Counted from the first letter of the stretch, positions 1 to 8,794 are shown. The stretch is DNA of 64,000 bases from Roseburia_D yibonii (GCF_014297335.1 NZ_JACOQH010000010.1:1-64000), one strand, 5' to 3'. Program-made: numbers and translations. The notes: a model not told the origin generated them from the letters alone.

Positions 1-106
<106 letters not shown>

Positions 107-309
107 AAAGTTGATTCTTCCAGAATTTAGCTTGGCTAAATTTCCGTATCCAGTCCCGAAGGACCGTTACTGTTTTTGGGTGCGTTTTCTTTTGAAAACG
201 CTGCGATTCTGCATTCGAATCGCGTTCTTTGAATTATTCTCTTACGAATCTTTCAAGGTTATTTCACTGTTCAGTTTTCAATGTCCTTTGTCTTTTCGAC
301 AGCTCATTC
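107..309 (-). other. 16S rRNA leader with two tandem hairpins
   Basis: This is the transcribed leader between promoter P2 and 16S. It holds two perfect inverted repeats side by side: GCGTTTTC/GAAAACGC (182-189 and 194-201) and GCGATTC/GAATCGC (203-209 and 217-223). Upstream of them (minus strand) is the string ACATTGAAAACTGAACAG, like leader and spacer elements in Firmicutes rrn operons. A role in antitermination or RNase III processing is inferred. No gene is present. Confidence 0.6.
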
Positions 310-338
310 ATTTTATCAAAATGTTTTCGCCGTGTCAA
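310..338 (-). promoter_or_regulatory. rrn promoter P2
   Basis: Minus-strand TTGACA (333-338), 17-nt spacer, TAAAAT (310-315). It lies about 205 nt upstream of 16S and 55 nt downstream of a second consensus promoter, the tandem arrangement typical of rRNA operons. Confidence 0.8.
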
Positions 339-393
339 GAACTTTTTTAACTTTTCTATTTTTTGTTGCTCCGTCATTAGCGGAGCGATATTT

Positions 394-422
394 ATATTAT
401 CACGCTGTCCATGGTTTGTCAA
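394..422 (-). promoter_or_regulatory. rrn promoter P1
   Basis: Minus-strand TTGACA (417-422), 17-nt spacer, TAATAT (394-399). This is the upstream member of the tandem rrn promoter pair. AT-rich sequence behind it (430-470) could serve as an UP element. Confidence 0.8.
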
Positions 423-470
423 CGCTTTTTTTCATCTTTTTTAACTTTTTTGTTCTATCGAAATATAATA

Positions 471-512
471 GCAGATATGGTAGGTTTCATTTTATTTTTC
501 TACCATATCTGC
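471..512 (-). terminator. Rho-independent terminator after cvpA-like gene
   Basis: A perfect 13-bp stem, GCAGATATGGTAG with CTACCATATCTGC, lies directly after the stop of the CvpA-family gene. On the minus strand it is followed by an AT-rich tail (TATTATATTT). It also has a T-tract on the plus side, so it separates the gene from the rrn promoters. Confidence 0.8.
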
Positions 513-516
513 CTTT

Positions 517-1287
517 TTATAAGAACCACATGAGAAGCCCCAGTAACGGATTATTGTTATACAGCCATGTCAGCAGACTGCTCTGATCGATGTACCGGTT
601 CATTTGTATTCCAAAACTGCTGGTACAACAGATCGCGATCAGATAAAAGAACAACCATATGTAGAGCATTCCCTGTATAAAACCGGCGGCAACTCCAAGC
701 ATTTTGTTCACTCCATAGATCACCGGAAGCCGTGATACCAGATTTAACAGTCTGGATATGACTTTTAACAGCACTACCGCGATCACATACGCAAGAAAGA
801 ACGCGATCCCGGATATGATATAATGTGCAAGGATCTCCGCGATCTGGGTGTAGACTCCGCTGTTTTCCAGGAACTGATCCGCCACTCCGATCCCATGATC
901 GATCAGCTGCTGTTCCCACGCCTTCGGAAGCACGATCCCCGCCATTTCGAGGCTGCTCTTCGGTTCATTTCCTTCTTCTGCGTTCGGATCCGCACCTGTA
1001 TCTTCGCCCGTATTCTCTACATCCTGCGATGCCTGTTCTTTTTCTTCCGCATTTGCGCCGTTTTCCACAGATTTTTTCAGCTGCTCTTCACATTTTTCCT
1101 GTATCGCCGTATAGATTCCGGTATTGTTTTCCAGATAATCGCTGATGTATGGTTCTGCCCACGTTACAAACGCGATGACCAAAAAGAATGACACCAGCGA
1201 AAACGCTACGCGGATAAATCCCTTCTGATATCCTTTTATCGTACAAAATGCCAGCGTAAATAATACGCCTACTAATAACCAATTCAC
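517..1287 (-). CDS. CvpA family membrane protein
   Basis: 256 residues, somewhat longer than typical CvpA-family proteins. It has an N-terminal pair of hydrophobic segments (about 3-20 and 25-45) with the family-like basic turn GYQKGF, then an acidic low-complexity loop rich in Glu/Asp/Asn (about 75-115), then two or three more membrane segments (about 160-185 and 205-235). CvpA proteins are linked to colicin V export and envelope homeostasis in enterobacteria; their role in Firmicutes is unsettled. Its start overlaps the upstream DUF5711-like gene by 4 nt, so the two are translationally coupled. A strong terminator follows. Confidence 0.8.
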   Translation of the reverse strand: MNWLLVGVLFTLAFCTIKGYQKGFIRVAFSLVSFFLVIAFVTWAEPYISDYLENNTGIYTAIQEKCEEQLKKSVENGANAEEKEQASQDVENTGEDTGADPNAEEGNEPKSSLEMAGIVLPKAWEQQLIDHGIGVADQFLENSGVYTQIAEILAHYIISGIAFFLAYVIAVVLLKVISRLLNLVSRLPVIYGVNKMLGVAAGFIQGMLYIWLFFYLIAICCTSSFGIQMNRYIDQSSLLTWLYNNNPLLGLLMWFL

Positions 1288-2510
1288 TTTAATCTTACCT
1301 TTTCTGTCGTTCCATCTAATATAAATGTGTAATTCATCTGTGTTGCGCCCGACATGACACGGTACAGTTTGCGGTCAAACGTATACCGGAACCGCTCAAC
1401 GCCGTACAGACTGTATATTCTGCACTCCACGTCACTGGTCACGCATATCTCATTGTTATCCAGAAAGCTGATCCTGCTGTAATCCATGTCAAAATCCTTG
1501 GAAAGCACCTGTTTTCCCTTCATATCATAGACTTCTACATGTCTTGTATTGCCGCTGTCTTCATTATTATATACAACTCCGATATACTCCGTATTGTAAA
1601 ACACGCTTTTGATCTGCTTGTCAAGCGCTGTCTTTTTCGTCACCTTTGGCTTCTGCGTTCCCTCAAACAGCAGGATGCTGCTGTCTCCAAACGCCACCAT
1701 GCGATTGCTGTTTAGAAATTCCATCTGCGGGAACACTTCATCGGAATAGGTATAGGATGCCACGATATTATCGATCTCATTTTGTCCCACCGAACCGAAA
1801 TTATAAAACGCGATCGTTGTCTGAAGCTTTCCTTCTCCGATATCAAGCATGGACACCGCCAGTTTTTTTGCATCATCCGAAAGTGCGATCGTGAGCGGAT
1901 ATCCGCTGTTTTCCTGATGCAGTTCTCCGGACGCAAGCAGCTCCCCTTCTTTATTATAAAGCTGGAGATAGCTGGTAGTATCCTCCCGCATCAGAACTGC
2001 GATCGTCCCCTGGGATGCCACGCATACGCGGGATATCGGCATAGTCGTCTTGATATTGCCCTGCATACCGTCTTTGGTGAGGATATAGACTGCCGTCCCT
2101 CCTCCGTCAAAGATCGCGAGGTATCCCTGACAGATATCTACTTTTGGATTTTGCATTTCGTATGTCTGATTCCAGATCATATGATCTGACTTATCTGTAT
2201 AAAACGCTCCATCATTACTGTATTTTAATATGTTTCCGTCAAATTCCTCAAACTGCGCCGCCGCGGTATCCGACCGTTCCACCGTATTAAGCGCTGTGTA
2301 ATCCGTAAATGTCCGGGTCGCGAGATATAAATAAAAGCCGAAAAACAACGCCAGGATTACAACGATCACGATCAGCGTTCTTCGCATAATCTTTCTGCGA
2401 TGTGCCCGCAGTTTCTGCTCAAGCTCACGCTCGTCCGTTTCTACCATGCGAAATTTTTTCTTCTTTTCTTTTATCACAATATTATTCTTATCATCCTGGT
2501 CAACGCCCAT
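1284..2510 (-). CDS. DUF5711-like membrane-anchored beta-propeller-like protein
   Basis: 408 residues. A basic cytoplasmic N-terminus (KEKKKKF, RAHRRK) precedes one membrane segment at about 42-63. The large outside domain is rich in short beta-strands with repeating patterns (YLAIFDGGG, TIAVLMRED, RMVAFGDSSILLF), which suggests a propeller. I recognise it as similar to the Lachnospiraceae DUF5711 family; function is unknown. It is preceded by GAGGAG at 12 nt and a possible TATAAT at 2557-2562 (minus). The 4-nt overlap with the downstream CvpA-family gene argues for a shared envelope job. Confidence 0.7.
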   Translation of the reverse strand: MGVDQDDKNNIVIKEKKKKFRMVETDERELEQKLRAHRRKIMRRTLIVIVVILALFFGFYLYLATRTFTDYTALNTVERSDTAAAQFEEFDGNILKYSNDGAFYTDKSDHMIWNQTYEMQNPKVDICQGYLAIFDGGGTAVYILTKDGMQGNIKTTMPISRVCVASQGTIAVLMREDTTSYLQLYNKEGELLASGELHQENSGYPLTIALSDDAKKLAVSMLDIGEGKLQTTIAFYNFGSVGQNEIDNIVASYTYSDEVFPQMEFLNSNRMVAFGDSSILLFEGTQKPKVTKKTALDKQIKSVFYNTEYIGVVYNNEDSGNTRHVEVYDMKGKQVLSKDFDMDYSRISFLDNNEICVTSDVECRIYSLYGVERFRYTFDRKLYRVMSGATQMNYTFILDGTTEKVRLK

Positions 2511-2622
2511 TTTGCTTTCTGCTCCTCATTACTGCCTTTTCATCTGCATGTACCATATTATAACTTATCCCCGTTTGTCCTGCACTATTTTTTCAAAATT
2601 TTCATAAAAGCATAAGATTTTC

Positions 2623-3828
2623 TTATGGCAGCAACAGTTTTTGCCCGATATAGATCGTATTTTCATCGGCAATCCCGTTTTTGGCACAGATCTGTGGTAC
2701 CATATCTTTATTCTGATATATTTTCTGGCTGATCACCGCAAGGCTGTCCCCTTTTTCTACAATATAATAGCCCTGAAGTTTATAAGTCTCCGCTTCGCTC
2801 AGCATCGGCTGCGCGCCGTCCACCGAAACCGGTGCCGGATCTCCGGTGGTTTCCGGCTGCGGCGCCTGGACTTCCACACTTTCTGATGTGACCTGCGCAG
2901 TCTGCGGTGTCTGGGATGTTTGCGCTGCCTGCGCGGAAACTGCCACCGGATCTGCCTGTTCCTCGAGCGGTTTTATGCTGCTTTGCATATCTTCCACCTC
3001 GAAATTCGCCACTTCTTTTTCTGTAGTTCCGGCCGCCGATTGGGATAATACCTGGATCGCATCCTGCATCCCCGCCATTTTTTCATAGTTGTTGATCGTT
3101 GTGATCCCGATCACACACGCCGCCATCGCCGTAAGCACGCCCGCCGCACAAAGTATGGAATGTTCTGCTTTTGGTCTTATCTGCCTTTGCTTTTCCTGCA
3201 TACGCGCGCGGTAACCCGCAACCGTCTTTTCCTCTTCCTGTACCCGCTGCTCCGTCCCCGGCTCTTTCTGATGCTGACGCACCATAAAATTCTGCATTGC
3301 CTCATTTTTCTCATAATATATGTAGTAACCCGACTGGCCCGAAAGATTTCCTCCCGCAAGCCGGTAAAAGTGTTCCTCCTGCTCTTCCGGATCCATTAAA
3401 AACATCACCTTGTCCGCCCCTTCAAAATACCGGCGGTGAAGATTTTCAAATTCCGGCAATAGATGTAACGGCCAGAACGATGTCATAACGCTCCATCCCA
3501 CGATCTCGAAGTCACTGAAATATTCTTTTGCCTGCTGGTAAACGTATTCCCACGCCTCCTCGGTAAACTCGGGGAGTCCAACCGTTTTTAAAATCGGTTC
3601 CACCGCGACCGCACCGCTGATAAAAATATAATTTTTTTCCGCGCGATGCACTTTTCCAAACAGCACACACACTTTCTTTTCCGCGCGTTCCTGTTCTGCC
3701 GCCGGATGCAGATAAGTGTATACATAGTCTTCCACATATATTTTCCAGTTGCTTGCCGGATTTCCTATCTGTCGTATGTTTTTGGGAAGCTTGATCGTAT
3801 CTTCGGTCTGTCGAATCATTTCTATCAT
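2623..3828 (-). CDS. LysM-domain membrane protein with unassigned N-terminal domain
   Basis: 401 residues in three parts. The N-terminal domain (about 25-190) resembles, in its strand pattern only, JAB/Mov34-like folds and lacks a visible metal motif. A single membrane segment sits near 225-245 after a basic stretch. A Pro/Gln/Ala/Thr-rich linker leads to a C-terminal LysM (about 355-401: YIVEKGDSLAVISQKIY ... IYIGQKLLLP). LysM binds peptidoglycan glycans, so the N-terminal domain is probably cytosolic and the LysM external. AGGGGTG lies 8 nt before the first ATG. A 7-bp inverted repeat (CATAAGA/TCTTATG, 2611-2627) overlaps the stop and may be a weak terminator. Confidence 0.75.
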   Translation of the reverse strand: MIEMIRQTEDTIKLPKNIRQIGNPASNWKIYVEDYVYTYLHPAAEQERAEKKVCVLFGKVHRAEKNYIFISGAVAVEPILKTVGLPEFTEEAWEYVYQQAKEYFSDFEIVGWSVMTSFWPLHLLPEFENLHRRYFEGADKVMFLMDPEEQEEHFYRLAGGNLSGQSGYYIYYEKNEAMQNFMVRQHQKEPGTEQRVQEEEKTVAGYRARMQEKQRQIRPKAEHSILCAAGVLTAMAACVIGITTINNYEKMAGMQDAIQVLSQSAAGTTEKEVANFEVEDMQSSIKPLEEQADPVAVSAQAAQTSQTPQTAQVTSESVEVQAPQPETTGDPAPVSVDGAQPMLSEAETYKLQGYYIVEKGDSLAVISQKIYQNKDMVPQICAKNGIADENTIYIGQKLLLP

Positions 3829-3954
3829 GAAATCTTCACCCCTTATGTCATTTTTATGCCTCTACTCTAACACAGCAGCTGCGCTGTTTTTGCCGATTTA
3901 GGGAAAAGATTCCAAAAACTTTTTGACAGCATCCACCATTTTTTCTGCCGCCAT

Positions 3955-3990
3955 CACAAAAAGAAAACCGCCCGGTCTCTGCCAGGCGGT
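3955..3990 (-). terminator. Terminator after transketolase genes
   Basis: The minus strand has stem ACCGCC/GGCGGT (3985-3990 and 3967-3972), extended by imperfect CTGG/CCGG pairing, followed by TTTTCTTTTT. It lies about 20 nt past the transketolase C-subunit stop. Confidence 0.85.
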
Positions 3991-4008
3991 CTTGTCTTTC
4001 TTCTTTTT

Positions 4009-4956
4009 TTAGTTTTCTTTTACAAATGTTTTGATCTTGCCATAAACGCCTTCTGCGTCCAGTCCGTATTTATGAACCAGTTCTACTGCAGGACCGGACT
4101 CACCAAATACATCCTGAATGCCGACACGAAGCACTTTGGTCGGTGCTTTTTCGCTTAACACTTCGCAAACCGCGCTTCCAAGTCCGCCGATGACGGAATG
4201 TTCTTCTACGGTAACGACTTTTCCGGTCTCTTTTGCCGCTTTTACGACCAGTTCTTCATCTAACGGTTTGATGGTATGGATATTGACCACTTTTGCGCTG
4301 ATGCCGTCTTTTTCAAGCATTTCTGCTGCTTCCAGCGCAGAACTTACGCAAAGTCCGGTTGCGAATACCGTTACGTCGGTTCCTTCTTTTAAGACGATAC
4401 CTTTTCCAATTTCAAATTTGTAATCCGGGGTATCATTGATCACCGGGAGCGCAAGACGTCCAAAACGCAGATATACCGGTCCAACGTGCTCATACGCTGC
4501 CTTTACTGCTGCTCTCGCCTCTACATCATCTGACGGATTGATCACTACCATGCCCGGAATTTCACGCATGAGCGCAAGATCTTCCAGACACTGATGGGTT
4601 GCTCCGTCTTCTCCAACCGAGATTCCTGCATGGGTTGCTCCGATCTTTACATTCAGATGTGGGTAACCAATGGAATTTCTCACCTGCTCGTAAGCACGTC
4701 CTGCCGCGAACATGGCAAAGGTACTGATGAACGGTACTTTTCCACAGGTGGAAAGTCCTGCCGCGATGCCCGCCATATTTGCCTCTGCGATACCGCAGTC
4801 CAGATGTCTTTCCGGAAATGCTTTTTTGAAGATTCCGGTTTTGGTAGCGCCTGCAAGGTCAGCATCCAGAACGATCAGATCGTCATGCTCTTTTCCAAGG
4901 TCTACCAGTGCGTTTCCGTAACTCTCTCTTGTTGCGATCTTCTTTACTTCTGACAT
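4009..4956 (-). CDS. Transketolase, C-terminal (pyrimidine-binding) subunit
   Basis: 315 residues corresponding to the pyrimidine-binding and C-terminal halves of a full transketolase. Visible marks are the ThDP-interacting FISTFAMFAAGRAYEQ region with its preceding GIAEANMAGIAAGL motif, and the C-terminal VEEHSVIGGLGSAVCEVL typical of the family. With the N-subunit just upstream it forms the ThDP-dependent enzyme that moves two-carbon ketol units in the non-oxidative pentose phosphate pathway. Its start overlaps the N-subunit gene by 13 nt, as expected for equimolar subunits. Split transketolases are common in Clostridia and archaea. Confidence 0.93.
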   Translation of the reverse strand: MSEVKKIATRESYGNALVDLGKEHDDLIVLDADLAGATKTGIFKKAFPERHLDCGIAEANMAGIAAGLSTCGKVPFISTFAMFAAGRAYEQVRNSIGYPHLNVKIGATHAGISVGEDGATHQCLEDLALMREIPGMVVINPSDDVEARAAVKAAYEHVGPVYLRFGRLALPVINDTPDYKFEIGKGIVLKEGTDVTVFATGLCVSSALEAAEMLEKDGISAKVVNIHTIKPLDEELVVKAAKETGKVVTVEEHSVIGGLGSAVCEVLSEKAPTKVLRVGIQDVFGESGPAVELVHKYGLDAEGVYGKIKTFVKEN

Positions 4957-5780
4957 AATGCTTCACCTGCTTTCTCTAAATCTGCCATGGCAACGGCATA
5001 CTGCTCATCGTTTGGTGCGGAGCCATGCCAGCTTGCCTCATTTTCCATGAAGGATACACCTTTGCCCTTGATCGTCTTTGCAATAATGGCAGTCGGCATT
5101 CCCTTTGTCTCTTTTGCTTCTTTAAATGCCGCACGGATCTCATCGAAGTTGTGTCCGTCAATGTTGATCACATGGAAATTGAATGCTTCAAATTTCTTGT
5201 CGATCGGATACGGGGAACACACATCCGCGATGTTTCCATCGATCTGAAGTCCGTTGTTGTCCACTACAAGCACCAGGTTGTCCAGTTTCCGGAAGCCTGC
5301 CCACATAGCCGCCTCCCAGATCTGTCCCTCCTGGATCTCGCCGTCTCCGGCAAGCGCGTATACACGATAATCTTTGTTATCCAGTTTAGCTGCCATTGCC
5401 ATTCCTGCTGCCGCTGAAAAGCCCTGTCCCAGGGAACCGCTCGACATGTCGATACCCGGTGTATGTTTCATATCCGGATGTCCCTGCAGGTAAGAACCTG
5501 TATGACGTAACGTCTTTAAATCCTCCGCCGGAATAAATCCTTTCTGCGCGAGTACCGAATATAATGCCGGTGCGACATGTCCTTTCGATAATACAAAACG
5601 GTCGCGGTCTGCCATCTTTGGATTTTTCGGATCTACATTCATCTCCTCAAAATACAGATAGGTCAGGATGTCTGCCGCAGACAATGATCCGCCCGGATGA
5701 CCGGACTTTGCGCTGTGTACCGCAGTCACAATACCTTTACGAACTTCGTTTGCGATTTTTTCAAGTTCTAAATTTTCCAT
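4944..5780 (-). CDS. Transketolase, N-terminal (pyrophosphate-binding) subunit
   Basis: 278 residues from the ATG at 5780. An open frame reaches 5864, but the ATG at 5780 has an AGAAAGGG site and gives the family start MENLELEKIANEVRKG. The ThDP/Mg motif is GDGEIQEGQIWEAAMWA with a downstream NN (VVDNNGLQ). HSAKSGHPGGSLS is the N-terminal transketolase signature. It pairs with the overlapping downstream C-subunit. About 86 nt separate it from recR upstream, with no clear terminator between, so read-through from recR is possible. Confidence 0.93.
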   Translation of the reverse strand: MENLELEKIANEVRKGIVTAVHSAKSGHPGGSLSAADILTYLYFEEMNVDPKNPKMADRDRFVLSKGHVAPALYSVLAQKGFIPAEDLKTLRHTGSYLQGHPDMKHTPGIDMSSGSLGQGFSAAAGMAMAAKLDNKDYRVYALAGDGEIQEGQIWEAAMWAGFRKLDNLVLVVDNNGLQIDGNIADVCSPYPIDKKFEAFNFHVINIDGHNFDEIRAAFKEAKETKGMPTAIIAKTIKGKGVSFMENEASWHGSAPNDEQYAVAMADLEKAGEALCQK

Positions 5781-5866
5781 TTTCTTACCCTTTCTGTGTC
5801 GCCTCCCGGCGGCTTTATATTCAGCCGGGCATCTGACTCGCATCAGATCCCGCATCTGTTGCATGA

Positions 5867-6463
5867 TTATAATTCGACTCTGCCCTCAAGCGCCCGAAGA
5901 AGCGTCACTTCATCGATGTATTCAAGATCTCCGCCCACCGGCACTCCGCTTGCGATCCGCGTAACCCTGATTCCGGTCGGCTTGATCAGTTTGCTGATAT
6001 ACATCGCGGTCGTTTCGCCTTCCAGACTGGAATTTGTGGCGATGATCACCTCATCTACGTCTCCCTGCAAGCGCTGCATCAGTTCTTTTAATTTGATATC
6101 GTTCGGCCCGATACCAAGCATCGGCGATATCGCCCCGTGCAGCACATGATACACGCCCTCGTATTTTCCGGTTTTTTCGTACGCGGTCAGATCACGCGTG
6201 TTTTCCACGACCATGATCTCACGGTGGTTGCGCTTTGGATCTTTACAGATCGGACAAATTTCATCATCCGTCAGCGTAAAACACTGCTTACAGTAACGGA
6301 CATTTTTTCTGGCATTTATGATGGCATCTGAAAGGCTCTGCACATGATCCACCGGCATATTTAAAATATGAAATGCCAGACGCTGTGCTGTTTTGTGCCC
6401 GATTCCCGGAAGCGCCGCCAGTTCTTCTATCAGTTTTGAAATCTGTTTACTGTAGTATTCCAT
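5867..6463 (-). CDS. recR: Recombination protein RecR
   Basis: 198 residues, the usual length. It has the N-terminal helix-hairpin-helix (LAALPGIGHKTAQRLAFHIL, about 14-33), the Cys4 zinc finger (CKQCF ... CPICKD, about 58-75) and the Toprim domain (IMVVENTRDL ... TNSSLEGETTAMYI). RecR works with RecO/RecF to load RecA at gaps. In most Firmicutes it follows dnaX and ybaB directly; here a convergent DUF6062/Rpn pair lies between, so recR has its own promoter at 6487-6515. AAGGA is 8-9 nt before the ATG. Confidence 0.95.
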   Translation of the reverse strand: MEYYSKQISKLIEELAALPGIGHKTAQRLAFHILNMPVDHVQSLSDAIINARKNVRYCKQCFTLTDDEICPICKDPKRNHREIMVVENTRDLTAYEKTGKYEGVYHVLHGAISPMLGIGPNDIKLKELMQRLQGDVDEVIIATNSSLEGETTAMYISKLIKPTGIRVTRIASGVPVGGDLEYIDEVTLLRALEGRVEL

Positions 6464-6486
6464 AATTTTCGTCCTTTTCCCTACCT

Positions 6487-6515
6487 ATATTACTTGATAA
6501 AACGTAATTTTACAA
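6487..6515 (-). promoter_or_regulatory. recR promoter (shares -35 with divergent promoter)
   Basis: Minus strand TTGTAA (6510-6515), 17-nt spacer, TAATAT (6487-6492), about 24 nt upstream of recR. The -35 hexamer is the same six base pairs used, read on the other strand, by the DUF6062 promoter. Confidence 0.65.
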
Positions 6516-6538
6516 GATGGTTTTCAAAATGCTATAAT
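6510..6538 (+). promoter_or_regulatory. DUF6062 gene promoter
   Basis: TTACAA (6510-6515), 17-nt spacer, consensus TATAAT (6533-6538), 50 nt upstream of the ATG. An AGGAAGG ribosome site precedes the start. Confidence 0.75.
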
Positions 6539-6587
6539 TATTTTACACGAAATTTTATGACCTATATTTTCAGGAAGGATTTTTAAT

Positions 6588-7352
6588 ATGAAAGAAAACA
6601 TTTCTACCATACCGTTAATGGACGCATTCCACGCAGATGACGAGTGTCCGTTCTGCTATCTGGAGCGGGAAGCGGAACAGCACGCAGTGTCATTCATTTT
6701 GGGTTCTGCCTATATGGAGGATGATATCCGCGCGAAAACCGACGCGACCGGATTTTGCCGCCACCACTATAAAATGATGTATGATTACGGAAACCGGCTT
6801 GGAAGCGCATGGATCCTAAGCACACATTTAAAGAAAATCAACGAAGAACTCCACAAAGAGATCTCAAATTTTACCCCCGGAAAATCTTCTTTTGCCAACC
6901 GCTTTAAAAAGACAGACTCATCCGCAAAAGCAAATACTTCGCTTGGCGCATGGCTGGAAAAACGTGAGTCCTCCTGCTATGTATGCGACCATTTCCGATC
7001 TATTTATGACCGGTATCTGGACACTTTTTTTGATCTGTATAAAAAGAATGATGAATTTAGAGAACTTTTCCGGAAAAGCAAAGGCTTTTGCCTGCCGCAT
7101 TTCCGTGATCTGATCGAAGCTGCCGAGATCCGGCTTGGTGATGAACAGAAAAAAGATTTCTACCCGGTGGTATTTTCCATGATGGAAGAAAATATGAAAC
7201 GCCTTCAGGAAGAAGTCACCTGGTTTGTCGATAAGAATGACTACCGCAACAAGGATAAAGACTGGGGCAATTCCCAGGATTCCATTCAGCGGTGTATGCA
7301 AAAATGTGCCGGCGGTTATCCCGCCGATCCGGTATTCAAGATGAAACCATAA
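6588..7352 (+). CDS. DUF6062 family Cys-rich protein
   Basis: 254 residues, soluble, no signal peptide. Four evenly spread metal-ligand-like motifs stand out: CPFC (about 20-23), GFCRHHY (about 60-66), CYVC (about 129-132) and GFCLPHF (about 169-175). They form two CxxC...CxxH pairs, which suggests two zinc or Fe-S sites in a duplicated architecture. I recognise this as the clostridial DUF6062 family, function unknown. It lies on the opposite strand to the replication genes around it and converges on the Rpn gene with an 11-nt gap. It has its own strong promoter. Confidence 0.75.
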   Translation: MKENISTIPLMDAFHADDECPFCYLEREAEQHAVSFILGSAYMEDDIRAKTDATGFCRHHYKMMYDYGNRLGSAWILSTHLKKINEELHKEISNFTPGKSSFANRFKKTDSSAKANTSLGAWLEKRESSCYVCDHFRSIYDRYLDTFFDLYKKNDEFRELFRKSKGFCLPHFRDLIEAAEIRLGDEQKKDFYPVVFSMMEENMKRLQEEVTWFVDKNDYRNKDKDWGNSQDSIQRCMQKCAGGYPADPVFKMKP

Positions 7353-7363
7353 AAAACAGCGTG

Positions 7364-8212
7364 CTATTTTTTCTGACACACGCGGATGTATTCTTCCGCC
7401 TGATCTTTTTCCAACCCAAAGCGTATCTGCAGTTTTTCGCAGATACGCTCTTTGGATATTCCTTCTTCAAGATTATCCAAAATCAAAGCTTCAATACCTA
7501 CATCAATCCCATGCTGGTAAGCCGACGCCATGTCGTGCTCTATCTGTTCTCTGGCTTCGCACCGCATCTGAATCCGCTCATCTGCATTCAATTTGCGCAT
7601 CACGGTTTCTGCCTCTTTGATCGTTTCGTTTTTTTCTGCTAACATGGCTATCTCCTCCCAACTTGCAGCCTGAAAAAGTTTTGCCCAATAATACAGATCC
7701 GTTTCTTTTTCTTTCTCCGGCACATTTTCCAGTTGAGTTAAGTCTAACACACGCAAAATAAATTTACTATTAAAAATTTTATGGTTTTGGGTATTCATCA
7801 GAAGATTTTCAGAATAGAATTCCGGCGCATCCGGAAATAATGTGAAATCAAGAATTCCAATGTGAATCGTTGTTTTTAATTCAGAATATTTCTCGCCCTT
7901 CGCCAGATCATCAAAGGCTCTGCACAAATATAACAGTCCACGATCCTGCCAGTCCCCGTAATTGGTTGTCTGCAATTCTATATTTAAACGCTTACTGTTG
8001 TTAAGCAGTATCTTCACGTCCAAAATACAGGTTTTTTCATCAATGTCTTCTCCCAGTATAATCGGATTTTCAATCAGACATTCTTTTATCTCTACAGGCT
8101 TTAAATCCAGTAACGCACTCACCAGCCCTCGCAGCATTCTCTCACTGCTTTGCATTGCGGCACGAAACATATAATCATTTTTTAATCCATACTTTAATTT
8201 TTCTTCGTTCAA
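7364..8212 (-). CDS. Rpn-family PD-(D/E)XK nuclease / putative transposase
   Basis: 282 residues starting at TTG (8212) with a well-placed AGGAGG. The N-terminal half carries the family core: YGLKNDYMFRAAM, then ILDVKI (Asp) and NIELQT (Glu-x-Gln) at about 63-83, the PD-(D/E)XK_2 triad of Rpn/RpnA recombination-promoting nucleases. The C-terminal third is helical with charged repeats and ends in a helical tail common in these proteins (GISKERICEKLQIRFGL). Rpn proteins cut DNA and promote RecA-independent recombination; some act in phage defence. No inverted repeats flank it, so mobility is not shown. It sits within the normally tight dnaX-ybaB-recR region. Confidence 0.82.
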   Translation of the reverse strand: MNEEKLKYGLKNDYMFRAAMQSSERMLRGLVSALLDLKPVEIKECLIENPIILGEDIDEKTCILDVKILLNNSKRLNIELQTTNYGDWQDRGLLYLCRAFDDLAKGEKYSELKTTIHIGILDFTLFPDAPEFYSENLLMNTQNHKIFNSKFILRVLDLTQLENVPEKEKETDLYYWAKLFQAASWEEIAMLAEKNETIKEAETVMRKLNADERIQMRCEAREQIEHDMASAYQHGIDVGIEALILDNLEEGISKERICEKLQIRFGLEKDQAEEYIRVCQKK

Positions 8213-8374
8213 ATTGATCCTCCTGTTATATTATATTTACCTGAATTTTATGCTGAAAATCTGGCGAAACGCCTGAATGACCCAGAGTGGCAGGATAGAT
8301 ACTCCCGCCTGATAAATATAATATAACACAGAGAATACAAAAGAACTAATTAACATTTTATAAAATGCCGCGTC

Positions 8375-8728
8375 CTAAAACGGCAGTCCGCCGCCCATTC
8401 CGCCAAGTCCTCCGGTGATCCTGGACATGGATGCCTGCGAAAACTCTTCAATCTGGCGCAGTGCCTCGTTGGTTGCTGCCATAATAAGATCTTCTAACAT
8501 CTCTACATCATCCGGATCTACGGCTTCCGGATCGATCTTTACTTTTGTCACTTCTTTTTTACCGGAAACAGTTACTTCTACGGCTCCGCCGCCTGCTGCT
8601 GCCGTCACTTCTTTTTCCTCTAATTCTTTACTGGCCTCTTCCATCTGGCGCTGCATCTTCTGCGCCTGCTTCATGAGATTTCCCATGTTTCCCGGCATAC
8701 CGCCCGGAAATCCGCCTCGTTTTGCCAT
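8375..8728 (-). CDS. ybaB: Nucleoid-associated protein YbaB/EbfC
   Basis: 117 residues. A Gly/Met-rich N-terminus (GGFPGGMPGNMGNLMKQAQK) leads into the amphipathic helix and the conserved VTVSGKKEVTKVKIDPEAVDP core. The dimer binds DNA without strict sequence preference. It is 66 nt after dnaX and has a clean AGGAGG, so it is probably co-transcribed with dnaX as in other Firmicutes. The Gly/Met-rich C-terminal tail is normal for the family. Confidence 0.93.
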   Translation of the reverse strand: MAKRGGFPGGMPGNMGNLMKQAQKMQRQMEEASKELEEKEVTAAAGGGAVEVTVSGKKEVTKVKIDPEAVDPDDVEMLEDLIMAATNEALRQIEEFSQASMSRITGGLGGMGGGLPF

Positions 8729-8794
8729 TCCTAATTCCTCCTAAAACGCTTTTATTGTTTATAGTAACACAGATAAAGATTTCTTTTCAACTGT

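Noticed and set aside
111..586. Several overlapping short plus-strand frames
   Set aside because: They lie in the rRNA leader, promoters and terminator, are Phe/Leu-rich by base bias and lack ribosome sites.
7364..8212. Rpn gene as an insertion sequence
   Set aside because: No terminal inverted repeats or target duplication were found by eye, and Rpn proteins are not DDE transposases.
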